The translations under genes and the position numbers were made by a program. The notes beneath the pieces were generated by a model that worked only from the letters and a program-made list of their open reading frames with translations, was not told where the DNA came from and did no database searches. Positions 22,340 to 35,949 of a stretch of DNA of 64,000 nucleotides are shown one piece after another; the first letter of the stretch is position 1, and each line of letters starts with the position of its first letter. This DNA comes from Anarhynchus alexandrinus (Eukaryota > Chordata > Aves > Charadriiformes > Charadriidae): positions 4,017,723 through 4,081,722 of the forward strand of contig VUYV01000044.1 in the NCBI GenBank assembly GCA_008711295.1, in the 5' to 3' direction.

Positions 22340-25300
22340 TTTTTGGATGGGAGTTATTTTCTCAGCAAATTAATCTGGTATGTCAAATACTCAGCATTTT
22401 ATCTGTTCACATTTCATTGCTTGCCACAGCCGTGCTATTGCGCTGGGTGTGCACGCTCATAGCGTCGAGCTGCTGTGTCCTGAGCTGTTGAGCTACGCCG
22501 GGATTATGAGTTTTGACACACCTCGTAGAGATGGAGAGAACGGAAAGGCTGTATGTGTGTTTAAAAAAAAAATCATGGTTGATCCTGGAGTGTTTGCAAC
22601 TGTTATTGTGTGTCCTGAATTTTGTACCATTTAAAGGGCAGAAAAAGTAAAATTGGCATTTTTGGCTGGGTTGCCATCATATTTTTTTACATTTTTTTTT
22701 TAATGTTATTTAGCTGCTGGTTGTCTTACCGGTGCAGGAAAAAAACTTCTATGCATTGGTGTTAGTCTTGTTCTCTCTTCAGATTACATGTGCTGTGATT
22801 GTTTGTGCTTTGACAAATATGCTTCTAATCTGTGCCAAAGCCATCCTGCAAGCTTTTTGTTAAAGATTACCAGAATTGGCATGGAACCTATAAAATAGTT
22901 TAAGGGAGAGTTTCCGGTATAAAGAAAACATTCTTTGGCGTGTATGTTATTAAAATGGCACATTTTTAGGTAATTTTTAAACTTCAGTCTTAAAAAGCAC
23001 ATAGTGTGCTTTATGTTCCCACTTCAACCTACCAGAGCAACGTTTTGAATTATGGCATTATGTAATAAAGTTACTGTGACATTTTCAGCCATTGTTCCAG
23101 ATTCTTCTAGCTTTTCCTTTTGCAAAATTTGTCTCTTCTGGTAGTAGTATTTCTCTAAGATTTGATTTCGCGTGGATGCATGATGTATCCTTTGTAAATT
23201 CAGGTACTAAACTACCGCAGGGAGAGAAAAGTTTGCTCTGCTGGGGGAGAGGGGTGAGCTGTGGAGGAGCAAGTGACTGACATGAGCCCTACCAGACTTT
23301 TGGGGATGGGTTCAGGCTGGTGTATGTGTGTGTGTAACAAGGGAGGCTTTGTCACCTCGCGTCAAAGAATGTCTTTCGGGTGGCTCAGGATGGGATGTGC
23401 CGGTGCCAAGAAAGAGAAAGGCAACTCGCAATACCCACACAGGGCTGTCATTAAATTGAGACATATTTAAACAGTATTGGTGGCAAAGAGAAATATCCAG
23501 TCGGTGTCAGTTGTCCCAAACATTCAGCACCAGTTTAGAGCAGTAGTGGGGAAAGTTTATGCACCGATCCTAAAACAGCTGCCAAGCTGCCTTTGATACG
23601 TGACAGCTGGAAGGAATTTCTAAAATAAACATCCACTTAAGTAGTTAAAAAATAGTAGAGAAATGTACAAAGGAGATAGGAATAGATGGCCAGAGGGGTG
23701 GGAGTGTGGCAGGGAAAAGAGCTGCTCAAGAAAATTAAATGAACTTTGAGTGACTCTAAATGACAATTGTGTGAGTTTCAGATATGTCGGCTGTCATAAT
23801 CCGTTCTTCTACAAGACACATTGTGCTCTGTGTTGGCTATGACGACTTCATCCCGTTCATAGTGAAGACTAGTTCTCAAGCTAGACTTTTCTATTGTTGC
23901 CATAATATACCTAATAATTAAAGAATTCAGCCCTTCCTAGGAAGCTTTACTTAAATATTAATTCTTGGTAGGTTTTTTTTCCCTGTAATGAGTCTCCTGT
24001 GGCTGCAAGATGCTTGCATGGATTTGTTAACTAGCGCTGGATACATTACTCAGTTTGCCCTTACCACATGAATTTTATTTTGAAATTCTCTCCTTATGTC
24101 ACTTTTTGCTTACCAGCACCTAAGATCTAATCTTAATTCATAAGTGGACTGCTGTTAATCTTTGAATTTTTCCTCATCGCTCCCATTTAGAATACTGAAA
24201 AATTTTAGCCAGCAGGGAGCAAAGGTGAAAATTCCAAACTTCCATCTTAAAAGTGAAGGAATTGAGGTTTCACAGAGTGAAAATTTTTTCACCGGGTGAT
24301 ACACTGTGACAGATTCCTCCCCAGCTCAGATATTCAAGTCTGGTCTGTGACACTGAAGCACATGTAGCCAATTTGGCAGGCATCAAAGTATATATTACAG
24401 AAGCATCTTCACAAATGTAAGTCACTAAGTCTCAGTAGGACTAAAAAGTACATTAATTTTAATTATATTCTTGTTCCTATTGCCAATATTTAGAATGAGA
24501 TTAAAATACACTGATTTGATTTCATGAGGAAGCATTCACTTGTTTGTAGAATTTTTTTTTTTTTAGATGGGTGAACAAGAATTTATAGTGCTGTCAATCT
24601 GTCACTTTTAATAGCACGTTATCCATTTATGAATTTAAAATAAAATCTCAAACAATAAAGCTAAAATGGGATATGGATATTGTGATTAAGGTGTTTATTA
24701 TTCAACAAAATTAAAGGCGTAGTTGGGGGGGAAATAAAGAATTTCAATTAGGTAGTACATATGAACTCTTTTAAAACTTGTTACTTAAATCTTGATATTG
24801 GTTTAGTAACCACTGTGTTGTCTACCAGAAGAAATTAGTTTTTCAGAAACCAGGCTAAGGAAATTCTTCCAAATCACACATTTTTTGGGATACTTTGTTT
24901 AACAAGAACAGAGAGGTTTAGGTGATTTTTAATTTCAGTGTCTTGCACAAAGTCTGGCATATATTTTATTCCACAACAAATGGCATAAAGGAGTTAAAAC
25001 CAGAAATGCAAAGTGTGTGACACAGGAAATATCTAATCTGTGGCTTAACCTTGCTCATGCCACAAAAAAAAAAGGCATTGCTCGCACATTATGTAGCAAG
25101 CTCATACTGTTTCAGTCTAGTTTACAAGTTTAGGTTATGCTTAGGTGACTAACTGGATAACCAGTCAGAGCAGATGCAGCACTAAATGCCTGTTTATGTG
25201 GCAAGTTTTATGGAAGATGTTTAGCACGTTTGTCGTGTTGAGGCTTAGCTGTGCAAATTATTTATTACAGTTAATATTCTCTGCATGTTTTAGGGATGTT

Positions 25301-27780
25301 TTGTTAATGAGCTAAGCTCCTTATCCCAGATAATTGTAGAATAATCTGGCGAATGGTGTAGCCCGTGGGATGTCAGTGACTTCTTACGTCCCTACTCGCA
25401 GCTGACAGACAAGCTGCGTTTCCATTCACTGGCTCGGAGCCGAACACTGAGCACAGATACGCGGAAACTGTGTTGAGAGGAAAGATCATCTATGTATGTC
25501 CTTGATGGTAAAATGGTTATGTCACTTCTCTGTTGGAAGAAGTTGGTCCCCAGATACATTTCCTGTTGATTTCCAGCAACACCTCTCAAGTGCTGTTACA
25601 AACCCCGTGTCCCTGTGCTTCTCCCTTTCCCAGTGGTGGCAGGTTTGACTGTGTGCAAAGCTACCACAGAAGTTCATGAATTATCGCTCTCGCATTTGAA
25701 AATTTTTTCTGGCTCAAGCGGTAGGAATCATTTGGAGAGTGATATAAATCATAATCCTCTGGAGACCTGAGAAAATTCAGTGGGTTTGGACGGCAGTAAT
25801 ATAATCTGTAATAAATCTAGCTTTCTCAAAGCCTGTGGTTCCCTGTAAGACTGTTTCAACAGTTGTGTTTGCAAATTGTAAAGAGTTATGCAATTTTGAA
25901 AATTCAACCCTACAAGACTTTGCCAAGCTTTGAGGTTAGGAAAAGAGAAAGTGCTTTCACTGGTGGTAGTAGCTCCAAATGCATATACTTATATGCATCT
26001 GTCTTAGTAAATATGAAAAAAAAAAGTAGAAAAAATATTTAAGGAGGATTCCATTTAAATTAGAGATGTGCATAGGCAGAGAAGAAAAGAAATGTAAGAT
26101 TTTTATTAGATACTAATATCTAATGGGATCTCCAAATGCATAATATCCTCAATAATAAGAATCATATCAAATGATGTGAAATTTTACATTATGAGCAGCT
26201 GAATAAACAGTTTTATACACAAGTATGTGGGTTTCAGTTCAATTCTTATTTGCTACAGTGGAGGAACAATGCCAGGAAAGTCACCTTTGTATATTAATTC
26301 TACATATATTTTGTTGGCAATTTCTAATGTGGATTTTAAAGAAAATTGCTCCTCAGGGGAGCGGGAGAAGAGAGGAGAGAACAACACAGCACATTATAAA
26401 TAAGCTGGAAAGATATTTATGAAAGGGAATGTTACTCCCATAGAAATAAATGTCCTTCTTGATGAGCTTTATATTGTGCATGACATCTATTTGCAGAGGC
26501 AGCAACGACAGTGAGTAAAGGAGAGAAATGGAGCATTGTATCTTGGAACGGTGTGAATGCGCTGTGGGAGAAAACCAGATGGGACTAAACACCGAAGCAA
26601 TGGTGAGGTGGAACCAGGTGCCAGGAGTGGGCTAGGGACAGTGCTCTCAGCGTACAAGTAGGGAGAGCTTCTCCTGGTTTGTTACTTCTGTAATCTTAAA
26701 TAACGTCCCCATACAGTCAGTGTGAGAGGGCTACAGAGAGTCTCAACATCGTAAAGTGGTGCAAAATGCTCTCACATATCACATTCCAGAGCTATCCTTA
26801 ATGTTTTATAACTTGAGTCTTGCAGTATGAAATATGACAAACCGGGCATTATGGTGTTCTATAGGAACAGAGAAGATCAAAATATCAGTCGTATCCTTAA
26901 TCTCTTCATAAGAGGCATTTGTTAACATGAAATGCTGAGATGATCATAGGAAGTGCCACAGAGGTCGTTGTATCAGTTCATAGGTTGGCAACAGACACTA
27001 AAATGAAGAGACTTAACCACATTCACAAAAAAACCTATGGCAAGGTCAGTAATTAAACTGGGGTCTTTATAGACCTATGCTGGCCTATGTTGCTATTGGC
27101 CTTCCAAGAAAACAAGAAATATGTCTATAAAAATGAGCAGCTCTAGGGAAGAATATTCTTTAGTAAGAGTGGAAAAAGTATGGCTTTAGATATTATTTGT
27201 TTCAGATTCAAATCTTTCATAGATGTCTTGTTTATTCTTAGCACTGAGTCTACAATCACAGTATGTTTAAGATCATGTTGTCAGACTATGACCTTCATTT
27301 GGGAAGGGGAATCTTAATAAGTTAACATTAGATTGAAATATCCCATTCAGTAGAATATATTTTCTGATACTCAAACTTTTATATCTCATAAATTTACTTG
27401 AGCTACACTGTAAACTCAGGAAAAGTATCCACAGTCTTCCATATTTTCTATAACGTATTCAGGTAAATAGACTGCAAAGTTGAATGTAAAAATACTAGAT
27501 TAAAAAAGCAACTTGTTTTAGGAAATGGAAAGTCTTATCCTACTAAACACGTGATACATGGTGCCAAAATGGATTAAAGGGTTCTACAGAAACCCCTAAA
27601 TGACTGTGGAAAAAATGCCAGATTTGTAATATCTTGCAACATTCTCCTCTTTGCCTTTTAGTATACTCTGAGAAACAAGATAATCTGTGCCTGTAAACCA
27701 CAGAGTAATTTACTCGTTGTCAGTTAAGGTCATAACAAAAATCTACTTTGTTTAACAGCTCATAAATCTTATTCCATCTG
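22340..27780. other. Non-coding AT-rich stretch with possible MIR/L2 scraps
   Basis: No exons are recognised. 24248-24345 has the rhythm of a minus-strand MIR or L2 relic: GAAGGAATTGAGGTTTCACA, then a GTGACAGATTC-like and a CAGATATTCAAGTCTGGTC-like block. 27001-27062 is a weaker candidate (GACTTAACCAC, CAAGGTCAGTAATTAAACTG). There is a T12 run near 24551, a G8 run at 24725 and a short TG repeat near 23322. Confidence 0.45.
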
Positions 27781-27786
27781 CCTGCA

Positions 27787-27805
27787 CCCCCACCCCCACC
27801 CCCCC
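27787..27805 (-). other. G-quadruplex-capable C-rich tract
   Basis: The plus strand carries C5-A-C5-A-C7 (27787-27791, 27793-27797, 27799-27805). The minus strand therefore has G7-T-G5-T-G5, enough for four G triplets with 1-nt loops. It lies alone in AT-rich DNA. Confidence 0.85.
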
Positions 27806-30250
27806 AGCAGTTGTGTTTTCAAGGTAAGCCCTAGCTGGTATGGAGAGAAAAGAAACAAAACCTCAAAACAGGTATCCTCGCACTGCTCTGTGTAGCTATT
27901 TTAAATTAGTACATGTCATACAATACTTAAAGTGCCCAGTGTAAGTTGCAGGAATCTGGCCACCAGTATTTAAATGTCAGGTACGTATGTGATACACACG
28001 CGCACACACACATATAAATACTATTTCTTGTGCCAAAATCTTGACAGTTTTCAACTGTGTCCCATTCAATGTAACATTTGGTATTGTCACTGGAAATCTG
28101 GAATGCGCTTATTTAAATAATTTTTCTATCCGTCTGTCTGCCTTGGGTAATGTTTGTTTTCAATGCCTAGCTATGCCCTCTATTTCATTTATATTTAAAA
28201 TGAAATTATTATGCATAGTTAACTGGTAAAACTTGAGTATTTGAATGGATTAAAAAAATTAATGACAAATTAGATTTTAAATCACAGGGAATTTCAGCTT
28301 CCAATCCTATCAATTCCACATATGTAGTTTATTATATTCCTGGAGACAAATGCATTTAACATGCTGACAAGTTCAATTTCCTCACAGCTTTATTACACAA
28401 ATTACTTATTACAAGGAAGAAATGTCAAATGCCTACTGCTCTAAACTATGAGCATGCCTTTTGAGCAAAGCCACAAGGGACTTGGTAGAAAAATCTAGTG
28501 GTTTGGTTTCCATGCTGCACCAGCAATGCTATAGCTACTTTTTTCCCTACCCGAGTTTGCCTCACTCCCCCCATCCTTCCGTGCAATCACTCTTTCCCCA
28601 GTTGCTTGTTTAGAATTTATTGCGACAGTTGTATCCTAAAATATGTAAGCTCTTCCTGGATTTTTCTTTGCCCATTTATACCCTTCAGAAATTGGCCTTA
28701 ATACCCATATGTCAAATATAACAAGCAAAATTCACTACGGCATGCCGTGGTTGCATGAAATATGTATTGTGTCACGTACAGTGGAGGTGACTGGCCAACT
28801 TGTCCCATTGGTGACCCAACCAAAGTTAAGGAAAGATCTAATATTCATTGAGGGCAAATATCTCAATGTGGTTAATGCTGTCTGAATAGTGTATTAGCTT
28901 TGGAATGACCATTTGCCAGCGGTTTTAGGGTTTGTTGTGTTGTTGTAAATTGATTTGCAACTTTGGTGAGAATTCAGAGTGACTTATTGTGAAAGCCGAA
29001 TTTATCTATGATTCATTTTGGTATGAGAGAATCGGGTATCAGGTGGTTTTGGGCTGTGTGTAGACTACCCAGGCTGGTAGGGCTGAAAGCATGTTGTCAG
29101 GTGCTTTCCACTAGCAGAAGTTTTTGGACTTAATTACCTCCTGGTTTTTGTTTTGCTATTCTAATATAACAGACAAAACAACACCTACTTAAAATGTGTA
29201 GAAACAAAAATAACACTTGCACAAATTTAGTGAGAGCTCTAAATTTCTTAAAAAAATTTATTTGGATTTCTTTCCTTATTTGTTCTCATTTACATATCCA
29301 TAGCCCAGCAGTTGGTTAATCAGTGCTCTCTCATCTGAAGGGTATAAGTCTCATTTAATGATGTTTCAGTTAAAATGGAAACCGCGTTCCAACCAGGATT
29401 TATTGAGTTCTATGCAAAGCTGTCCGTGGACAAGCTATTCTTCCCCAACCACTGCCAAACCGAATCTGATTTAAGGAAGCGTAAAAATGAAGATTGATAG
29501 CAAATGGACAGAAATGGATTTGTTTTTTAAAAAGCTGACAGCCAGGAAGGAGAAGGAACCATCAGTATCGGGTCTGTTTCAAGTGAGTGGTTGGGATGAG
29601 TGTGGTCCAGCTGGGTTACGTGCCTGTGAAACCAGCTGAGAGCAGAAAGCCCGAATGAGCAGGTCGGTTCTGCCCAGCGGGTCAGTCACAGATCTGGATT
29701 TATGTATTCCTGATTTTTACTTCAGTGCCTTATCTGTTGTGAAAGGTTGCCTTTTGGTGGTATAGCTAATACTATATCTTTTTCATTGGGAAACACAAGA
29801 GCTATATCAGATTAACGAAAGAAAAAAAAATGCTCACTCTGTAGTACTTCTTCACACCTGTAATGATTTTGCACTGTTTAAGTAGTTGTTGCAGTGAAAA
29901 TACTGAACTTTTGGTAGATAAAGGTCAGATTTATGCAGTAACTGCACTCAGTAGACACAAGAATAAATATGCATCGTGAGCCAAAAAAATCTGATTTACT
30001 TTTGAAATATTAATGGGGCAGTTACAGTCTGTTTAAACATGAGAAAGAGCACTCGGATTAAGCTATTCAGTTTGCAGGGCACAAACAGTACAGCTTATTT
30101 CACTGTACAGGTTTCAACTTTGATGCTCCTTCTGAAGGTACACTTCTGCTCTGCATCACTTCAGAGTTGGATCTACACAGGCAAACAGTGTTTTCTTCAC
30201 AGTCCAGAGAAAATCCAGGACTTTCACTGCAACTGTATGCAATCAAACCA
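27806..30250. other. Non-coding stretch, nothing recognised
   Basis: It contains a (CA)n tract at 27994-28012 and a slightly GC-richer patch at about 29570-29690. There is no assignable exon or repeat family. Confidence 0.6.
27994..28012. repeat. (CA)n microsatellite with CG interruption
   Basis: It is ACACACGCGCACACACACA-type simple repeat of about nine dinucleotides, interrupted by CGCG. Confidence 0.85.
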
Positions 30251-30285
30251 ATTCTCTTTAAAGTAATGGAATTTTTAAAGAGAAT
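30251..30285. repeat. 12-bp perfect inverted repeat, 11-nt loop
   Basis: ATTCTCTTTAAA (30251-30262) and TTTAAAGAGAAT (30274-30285) are exact reverse complements. They could fold as a hairpin in either strand or mark a tiny inverted duplication. Confidence 0.9.
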
Positions 30286-33171
30286 AGTTCAATTTTCCTT
30301 TTCTCACCCCAAGTCATGATTAAAGTGTGTATTATCTTAAACAGGAATTCTTCCTAACACAATTGATGGGATTTTAATGATGAGCGAAACATATGGTTTA
30401 AGGAAAAATAAAAACCCCCTCGCACAACCCATCCTACCATGCAAGAATTAATCCTTAGGCATGTCAAATTCAGTGAGATGGCAAGCAGCAATATAATGCC
30501 TCTATTGTCACTGCATTGTCTATCACTCTACAAAACAAATTTGAAAGTGACAAATGTCAAACTCAGTAACAGTGTATATAAGGGTTTTTTTGTTATTTCC
30601 TCTATTTCTGTTAATAATTTGACTAAATTAAAACCTGCTGAGCATCCACAAGGGAATAAACAGCACCAAGTTATGATGTTCATTTTAGGACTGTTCACGA
30701 AGCTTCATGAGAAAGGGAGAGGACAGGGAGTCCTTCCTGCTCTCGCAAGCAGGATCAGCAGTGCCTCAGTTGTTCCTCTCTAACCTACTCCCCGCTCAGG
30801 GTGACTCCACACAGACGCTTTAGACACTCCATTCCACTGGTTCACTACTCTTAAAACTAGAAATTAGTTTTGTAATATCTAGCCTAATTTTCTCATGCTG
30901 CCGTTGAAACCCCTTCCCCCAGACACACTAAATGTAATGAAGCAGATCATTCCCTCCATTTGTCATGGACTTCTATATGTTTAGAAAAAGACATGCCGGT
31001 TATCATCATGCTTCTAGCCTTCTCTCTAGTTGAACAGCCTAAGCACGCTGAGTCTTTCGTAACATGTTGTGTTCCTGCTTGCTGCTCTCCTGTGGACTGC
31101 CAGGTTGGTTCTCATCTGTCCTGAAGCACAGGCTCTGAAGCTGGATGCTGTCTGCCGGCTCAGACCATGCAGCAGCACAGGGGAAGGTTTGCTTCCCATC
31201 TCTAATAAGCATCCACACAAGGGGGCCTGAAAACGACAGCCAGATGAGATCACATGGAATGGTTTCTCCCCATTTTTGCCAGGTAGTTAATTAAATCTGC
31301 TGCTGATTCCAGGGAGCATTCAAATAAGTTGTGGTTTTCAGTAAAAATAGCAACTAAAAGCATGTCTAGAGTTTAATTTTTAACAGGCACAGTTTACATG
31401 TCAGTCCTTCTAGTAAACACCCAAAGTACTCATAAAAACAGCTTTTAGACTAAGTAAATGATTGAAAGGACCCTAGTTATGAATAACTTTAAAATCATTT
31501 TACCAAAATGCTCTCAGCTTTAAGAGGTTAGTGTTAACCTGTACACAGCATAACATATAATACTGGGCTGATGACACATAGCTTACCACCAATCAGGAGC
31601 AACTTTAAGCAACTTCCTTCCTTCAAATCTTCTTTGCTTATTGTCTGAATCTCCTGATGTCGTAAATTTACATTACCTCTGTTGAGGTCAGGAGTGGCAA
31701 TGGATAAAGGACTTTCATGTCTTCATTTTCTGGTCATGCAGAAGAGCTCAGCTTAGTGCAGATCAATCTGTCCAAATTAATGCTCTGCTTCAAAGACCTT
31801 TAAAAATTCTTAATTTTGAGAATCTGATGAGAACTTACTCTGTACAAGTCAGACCTATTGAGTATCCAAGGGTGGGCACTGAGGACCTGAAACACCTCAT
31901 GGAAACTCCCTTGAAGTATTTGGATGTGGACGTTATTAAAGCAGTAAAACAAATGTTCATCCTGTTATAGAACTTTCTGCCATTTACTACCCTATATATA
32001 TATATACACACCACTTAAATATAAACTCAGGGGAATAAAACGATTTTGTAAGAAAGTAGTTTGTTTTTTCCTTTGAATAATGAAAATTTCCTGGAAATGA
32101 TGAGATGAGAGGTAGAATCCTCTGATGGTTATTATGGATATGCAGATTCAAAAAAAAAAAAAAGGGAGGGTGGGGGAAGGAATCAGAAGAATAAGATTTC
32201 CTGTCATTAGCTATTCTCTGTTTGAATACGTTCTACAAGAGCAACTGAATGGCTGGTGCTGAAGAAGAGTTTATTTTTTCTGGGAGGCACCTAGTTATGT
32301 TCCACTCTGACACACAGGACTGCTGTTTGCTCTTGTAGGGAATCTCCCTCCATGATAAAGTCAGTAAAAGTCTTCACTGGGAATTTAAGGTTTGGGTCCA
32401 GCCTTCCAGATCTCATAGCTGGGAGCAGATTTTCAGGTATGTGGCTTCCATTCAGGCTTGTTAATGGCAGCGTGGACAATCTCATTTAAAATGGAAGTTC
32501 CTTGACTTTTAACACATCTGTCTAACATTTCTAAAGAGATCATCTGTCTACTGAGGTCTTCTGAAAAGGTGATTGAAATTTTTCTTTAAGTGGGAATTTA
32601 ATCCCTAAAAAACTCATTCACAATAACATATGGTGTGATCATTTCAGAAATAAAATAGCAAGAACAAGAGAAGTTGATTAGAACTAGCAAAGCATGAGGA
32701 AAGCTTCGGAGACTATTCAGATTTTGTACTGCAGTCATCACTGAGGGAAAATCATTAATAATTTAGGCAATATTTTATTATTTGATCTATTTCTATCAAG
32801 GCTTGTAACTGAACAAGGTTCAGACGTTGAACAGGGATAATTAATTGAAATCTAACCTTTCCACTGAAATTAGTTGGCCTTTCATTAGCAGTAACAGACC
32901 TGTCCTGCAGTCTTTGAAAATGAAAGGAAAATCTGCTTCATTTTAGATCTAGAGTGTTCAGTCATGCAGTCATGTTTAACTGGATGGTTACAGAAATATC
33001 CAAATACATTTATTTTTATTTCAATTTACGATTTTTTTACTGGCTGTTTAGGCCTTTGTTCCTAGTTTATGGTATGGACAAACATTTTGCAAGTAACTGA
33101 ATAGTTTACTGAAAACCAAATTAAAGATCAGATTTTTTTCCAACTTTTTAAGAAATAAAAGGACTCAATTC
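30286..33171. other. Non-coding stretch, nothing recognised
   Basis: It contains a (TA)n/(CA)n tract at 31993-32010 and an A15 run near 32151-32164. No exon or named repeat is recognised. Confidence 0.6.
31993..32010. repeat. (TA)n-(CA)n compound microsatellite
   Basis: TATATATATATATACACA is a simple compound dinucleotide repeat. Confidence 0.85.
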
Positions 33172-34740
33172 TGTATCATAGTATCATAAAATGGTTTAGG
33201 TTGAAAGGGACCTTAAAGATCATCTAGTTCCAACGTGCCTGCCACTAGACCAGGTTGCTCCAAGCCCCATCCGACCTGGCCTTGGACACCTCCAGGGATG
33301 CGGCAGCCACAGCTATCCTGGGCAACCTGGGCCAGTGTCTCACCACCATCACATTAAAGAATTTCTTCCTAACATCTAATCTAAATCTCCACTATTTCAA
33401 AAAACTGTTACCTCTCATCCTATTGCTATACTCCCTGATAAAAAGTTGTTCCCCACCTTTTCTGTAGGTCCCCTTTAAGCACTGAAAGACTGCTATGAGG
33501 ACTCCCCAGAGCCTTTGCTTTTCCAGGCTGAACAACCCCAACTCCCTCAGCCTGTCTTCATAGGAGAGGGGCTCCAGCCCTCTAATCTTCTTTGTAGCCC
33601 TCCTCTGGACTTGCTCCAACAGGTCCATGTCCTTCTTATGTTGGGGGCACCAGAGCTGGACACAGTGCTGCAAGTGGGGTTTCACCAGAACAGATTAGAG
33701 GGGCAGAATCACCTCCCTTGACCTGCTGGCCGTGCTGCTTTTGATGCAGCCCAGGATGCAGTTGGCCTTCTGGGCTGCGAGCACACATTGCCAGCTCATG
33801 CTGAGCCTCATTAACCAACAACCCCAAGTCCTTCTCCTCAGGGCTGCTCTCAATCCATTCTCTGCCCAGTCTCTATCTGTGCTTGGGATTGCCCCAACCC
33901 ATGTGGAGTACCTTGCACTCAGCCATGCTGAACTCCATGAGGTTCGCATGAGCCCACCTCTCCAGCCTGTCCAGGTCCCTCTGGATGGCATCCTGTCCCT
34001 CCAGCGTGCCGGCCGCTCCACACAGCTTGGTGTTGTTGGCAAACTTGCTGAGGGTGCGCTCAATCCCACTGTCCATGTTGCCAATAAAGATGTTAAACAG
34101 TGCAGATCCCAATACCAACCCCTGAGGAACGCTGCCCTTCACTGATCTCCGCTTGGGCATTGAGCTGTTCACCTTAACTCTTTGAGTGTGACCATCCAGC
34201 CAATTCCTTATCCACCAAGTGGACCATCCATCAAATCCACATCTCTCCAATTTAGAGACAAGGATGTCATATGGGACAGTGTCAAAGTACAAGTCCAGGT
34301 AGATGATGTCAGTTGCTCCTCCTTTATTCACTGATGCTGTAATCCTGTCATAGAAGGCCACCAAATTTGTCAGACATGAGTTGCCTTTAGTGAAGCCATG
34401 TTGGCTGTCACCCATCACCTCCTTATTTTCTGTGTGCCTTAACAGATTTTCCAGGAGGATCTGCTCCATGATCTTGCCCAGCACAGTGGTGAGACTGACT
34501 GGCCTGGAGTTCCCCTGGTCTTCCTTTTTTTCCCTTTTTAAAAATGGGTGCAATGTTTCCCCTTTTCCAGACAGTGAGAACTTCACCAGACTGCCACGAC
34601 TTCTGAAATATGATGGATAGTGGATTAGCAACTTCATCTGCCAGTTCCCTCAGGACCCATGGATTAATCTTATCAGGTCCCAAGGACTTGTGCTCCTTCA
34701 GGTTCCTCAGATGTTCTCAAACCTGATCTTCTCCTACCTG
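33172..34740 (-). mobile_element. CR1 LINE, 5'-truncated, 1.57 kb
   Basis: On the minus strand this starts in the reverse-transcriptase part of ORF2 ([17 protein letters not shown] near 34680-34630). It runs through the RT palm and the C-terminal tail and ends with the CR1 3' end at 33172-33240. On the plus strand that end reads TATCATAGTATCATAAAATG, then GGTTGAAAGGGACC and GATCATCTAGTTCC. The endonuclease half and 5' region are missing, as in most CR1 copies. The reading frame changes several times, so it cannot make ORF2 protein. Compared with the other young copies, the tail lacks part of the SLPMA.GLELDD-coding segment (near 33235-33265). Confidence 0.97.
33392..34683 (-). pseudogene. Broken CR1 ORF2 (reverse transcriptase and C-terminal region)
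   Basis: ORF2 of CR1 encodes an endonuclease/reverse transcriptase that copies the element's RNA at a genomic nick. Only RT and downstream parts remain, split among frames. 34683 to about 34525 holds the finger region ([29 protein letters not shown]). About 34540-33873 holds the palm ([52 protein letters not shown]). A third frame around 33850-33695 reads KANCILGCIKSSTASRSREV. 33685-33392 holds HKKDMDLLEQVQRRATKKI and LRELGLFSLEKQRL. The catalytic FADD box is FANN (codons at 34032-34037), and motif A has lost a residue. Both changes would inactivate the enzyme even without the frameshifts. Confidence 0.95.
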
Positions 34741-35949
34741 CTAAGTTAGAATCATTTTCAGGTGTGTTATGATGATTTGCATGTGTGTATTGTAATTGCA
34801 TTCTCAGATGTTGCCGAGCTCTTTATAAGCATGATTAATGAGATATTAGAAGTCCAAATTACAGACAATTCTGTGTCCTTTGATCCAAACACTGGCTCCC
34901 CCAAGCAAGTTGCCTTCAGAAATGAACGTTTGTTGTTCGGATTGCCAGCAGCAAGAGCAGCCAGCACAGAAGCTCAAACACATCTTAATTGTCATGATTA
35001 CTCTCTCCTGATTTAGGAAACACTTGTTCCCAGCCCTGTTCTATTTAATGTGACAAAGAAACATCTTATGAGTGCTTTAAAGCATGAAAGAAATGTTGTT
35101 GCTGGACTTCATGTCCCTACTTTGGATCTTTCATGACTGACGCTTGAAAGAGAAGGCTACTGAGGGCTGTAAGTTAAAATGTGCGTTTGCAGCTACAAGT
35201 GTGTTCAAAACTCTCTCATCTTTGTCTTGATATGAGACAGCAGAAGGCAGCCTCACTTGAGGCTCTCAATGCCTGAGATTAACCAGGGGAGTTCCAGCAG
35301 AGAGTATAACTACTCTGAACTTCAGCCTTTCCTTTGAACACCTATCATCTTAAAGAAATGGCTGAAAATTTTAACATCATGGTTCCCTGAAAATGTCACT
35401 GTTATAGTCTCCAGAGGCGTCCCTTTTGCTCACTTGGAGCTTTCGAGACCTGTTCTAGATACAAAGATTTTTATTGATGATAAATTTCAGACAACTTCTC
35501 CTGACTTTCATCTCTCATCCCACACTCTCCTGCCTTTTAGATTCAACTTGCAGGAGAAGAAAGTGAATGTGTTCAATCCCTGAATCTGATTTGCCTTTTG
35601 GTGGTGCAGACCCAGAGCTGTTTTGGGTTACTGAAAGGAACGTTCAGGTAGATCCTTGGCCAGCCTTGGCAGGCAGACCACGTCGATGATAAGCCTCAGG
35701 ATTATTCAGCAACTTACATTCAACAAAGTTGAAGGGAACTGACTGTGTGTCCTGCAAATATGTGGACTCATAGTAAAATCCTGACTGATGAACCAAAGAC
35801 AGGAAGTGGCTGGGGACTGAAGCAAGCTGTGTGATCCATCCCATTTTCCCCTACAGATTGCATTAGTTTTTTTAGGACAAAATTTCACTTTTCCACGTTC
35901 TACAACTGTGTCATGTTTATGTAGTAGTTCCTTAACTATTTGTTTGTGG
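34741..35949. other. Non-coding stretch, nothing recognised
   Basis: It is AT-rich with short frames only. No repeat family or exon is recognised. Confidence 0.6.

Noticed and set aside
27001..27062. Third MIR/L2 relic
   Set aside because: Only two short words match in order, which is too little to call.
33732..34145. 137-codon plus-strand open frame
   Set aside because: It is antisense to the CR1 reverse-transcriptase region.
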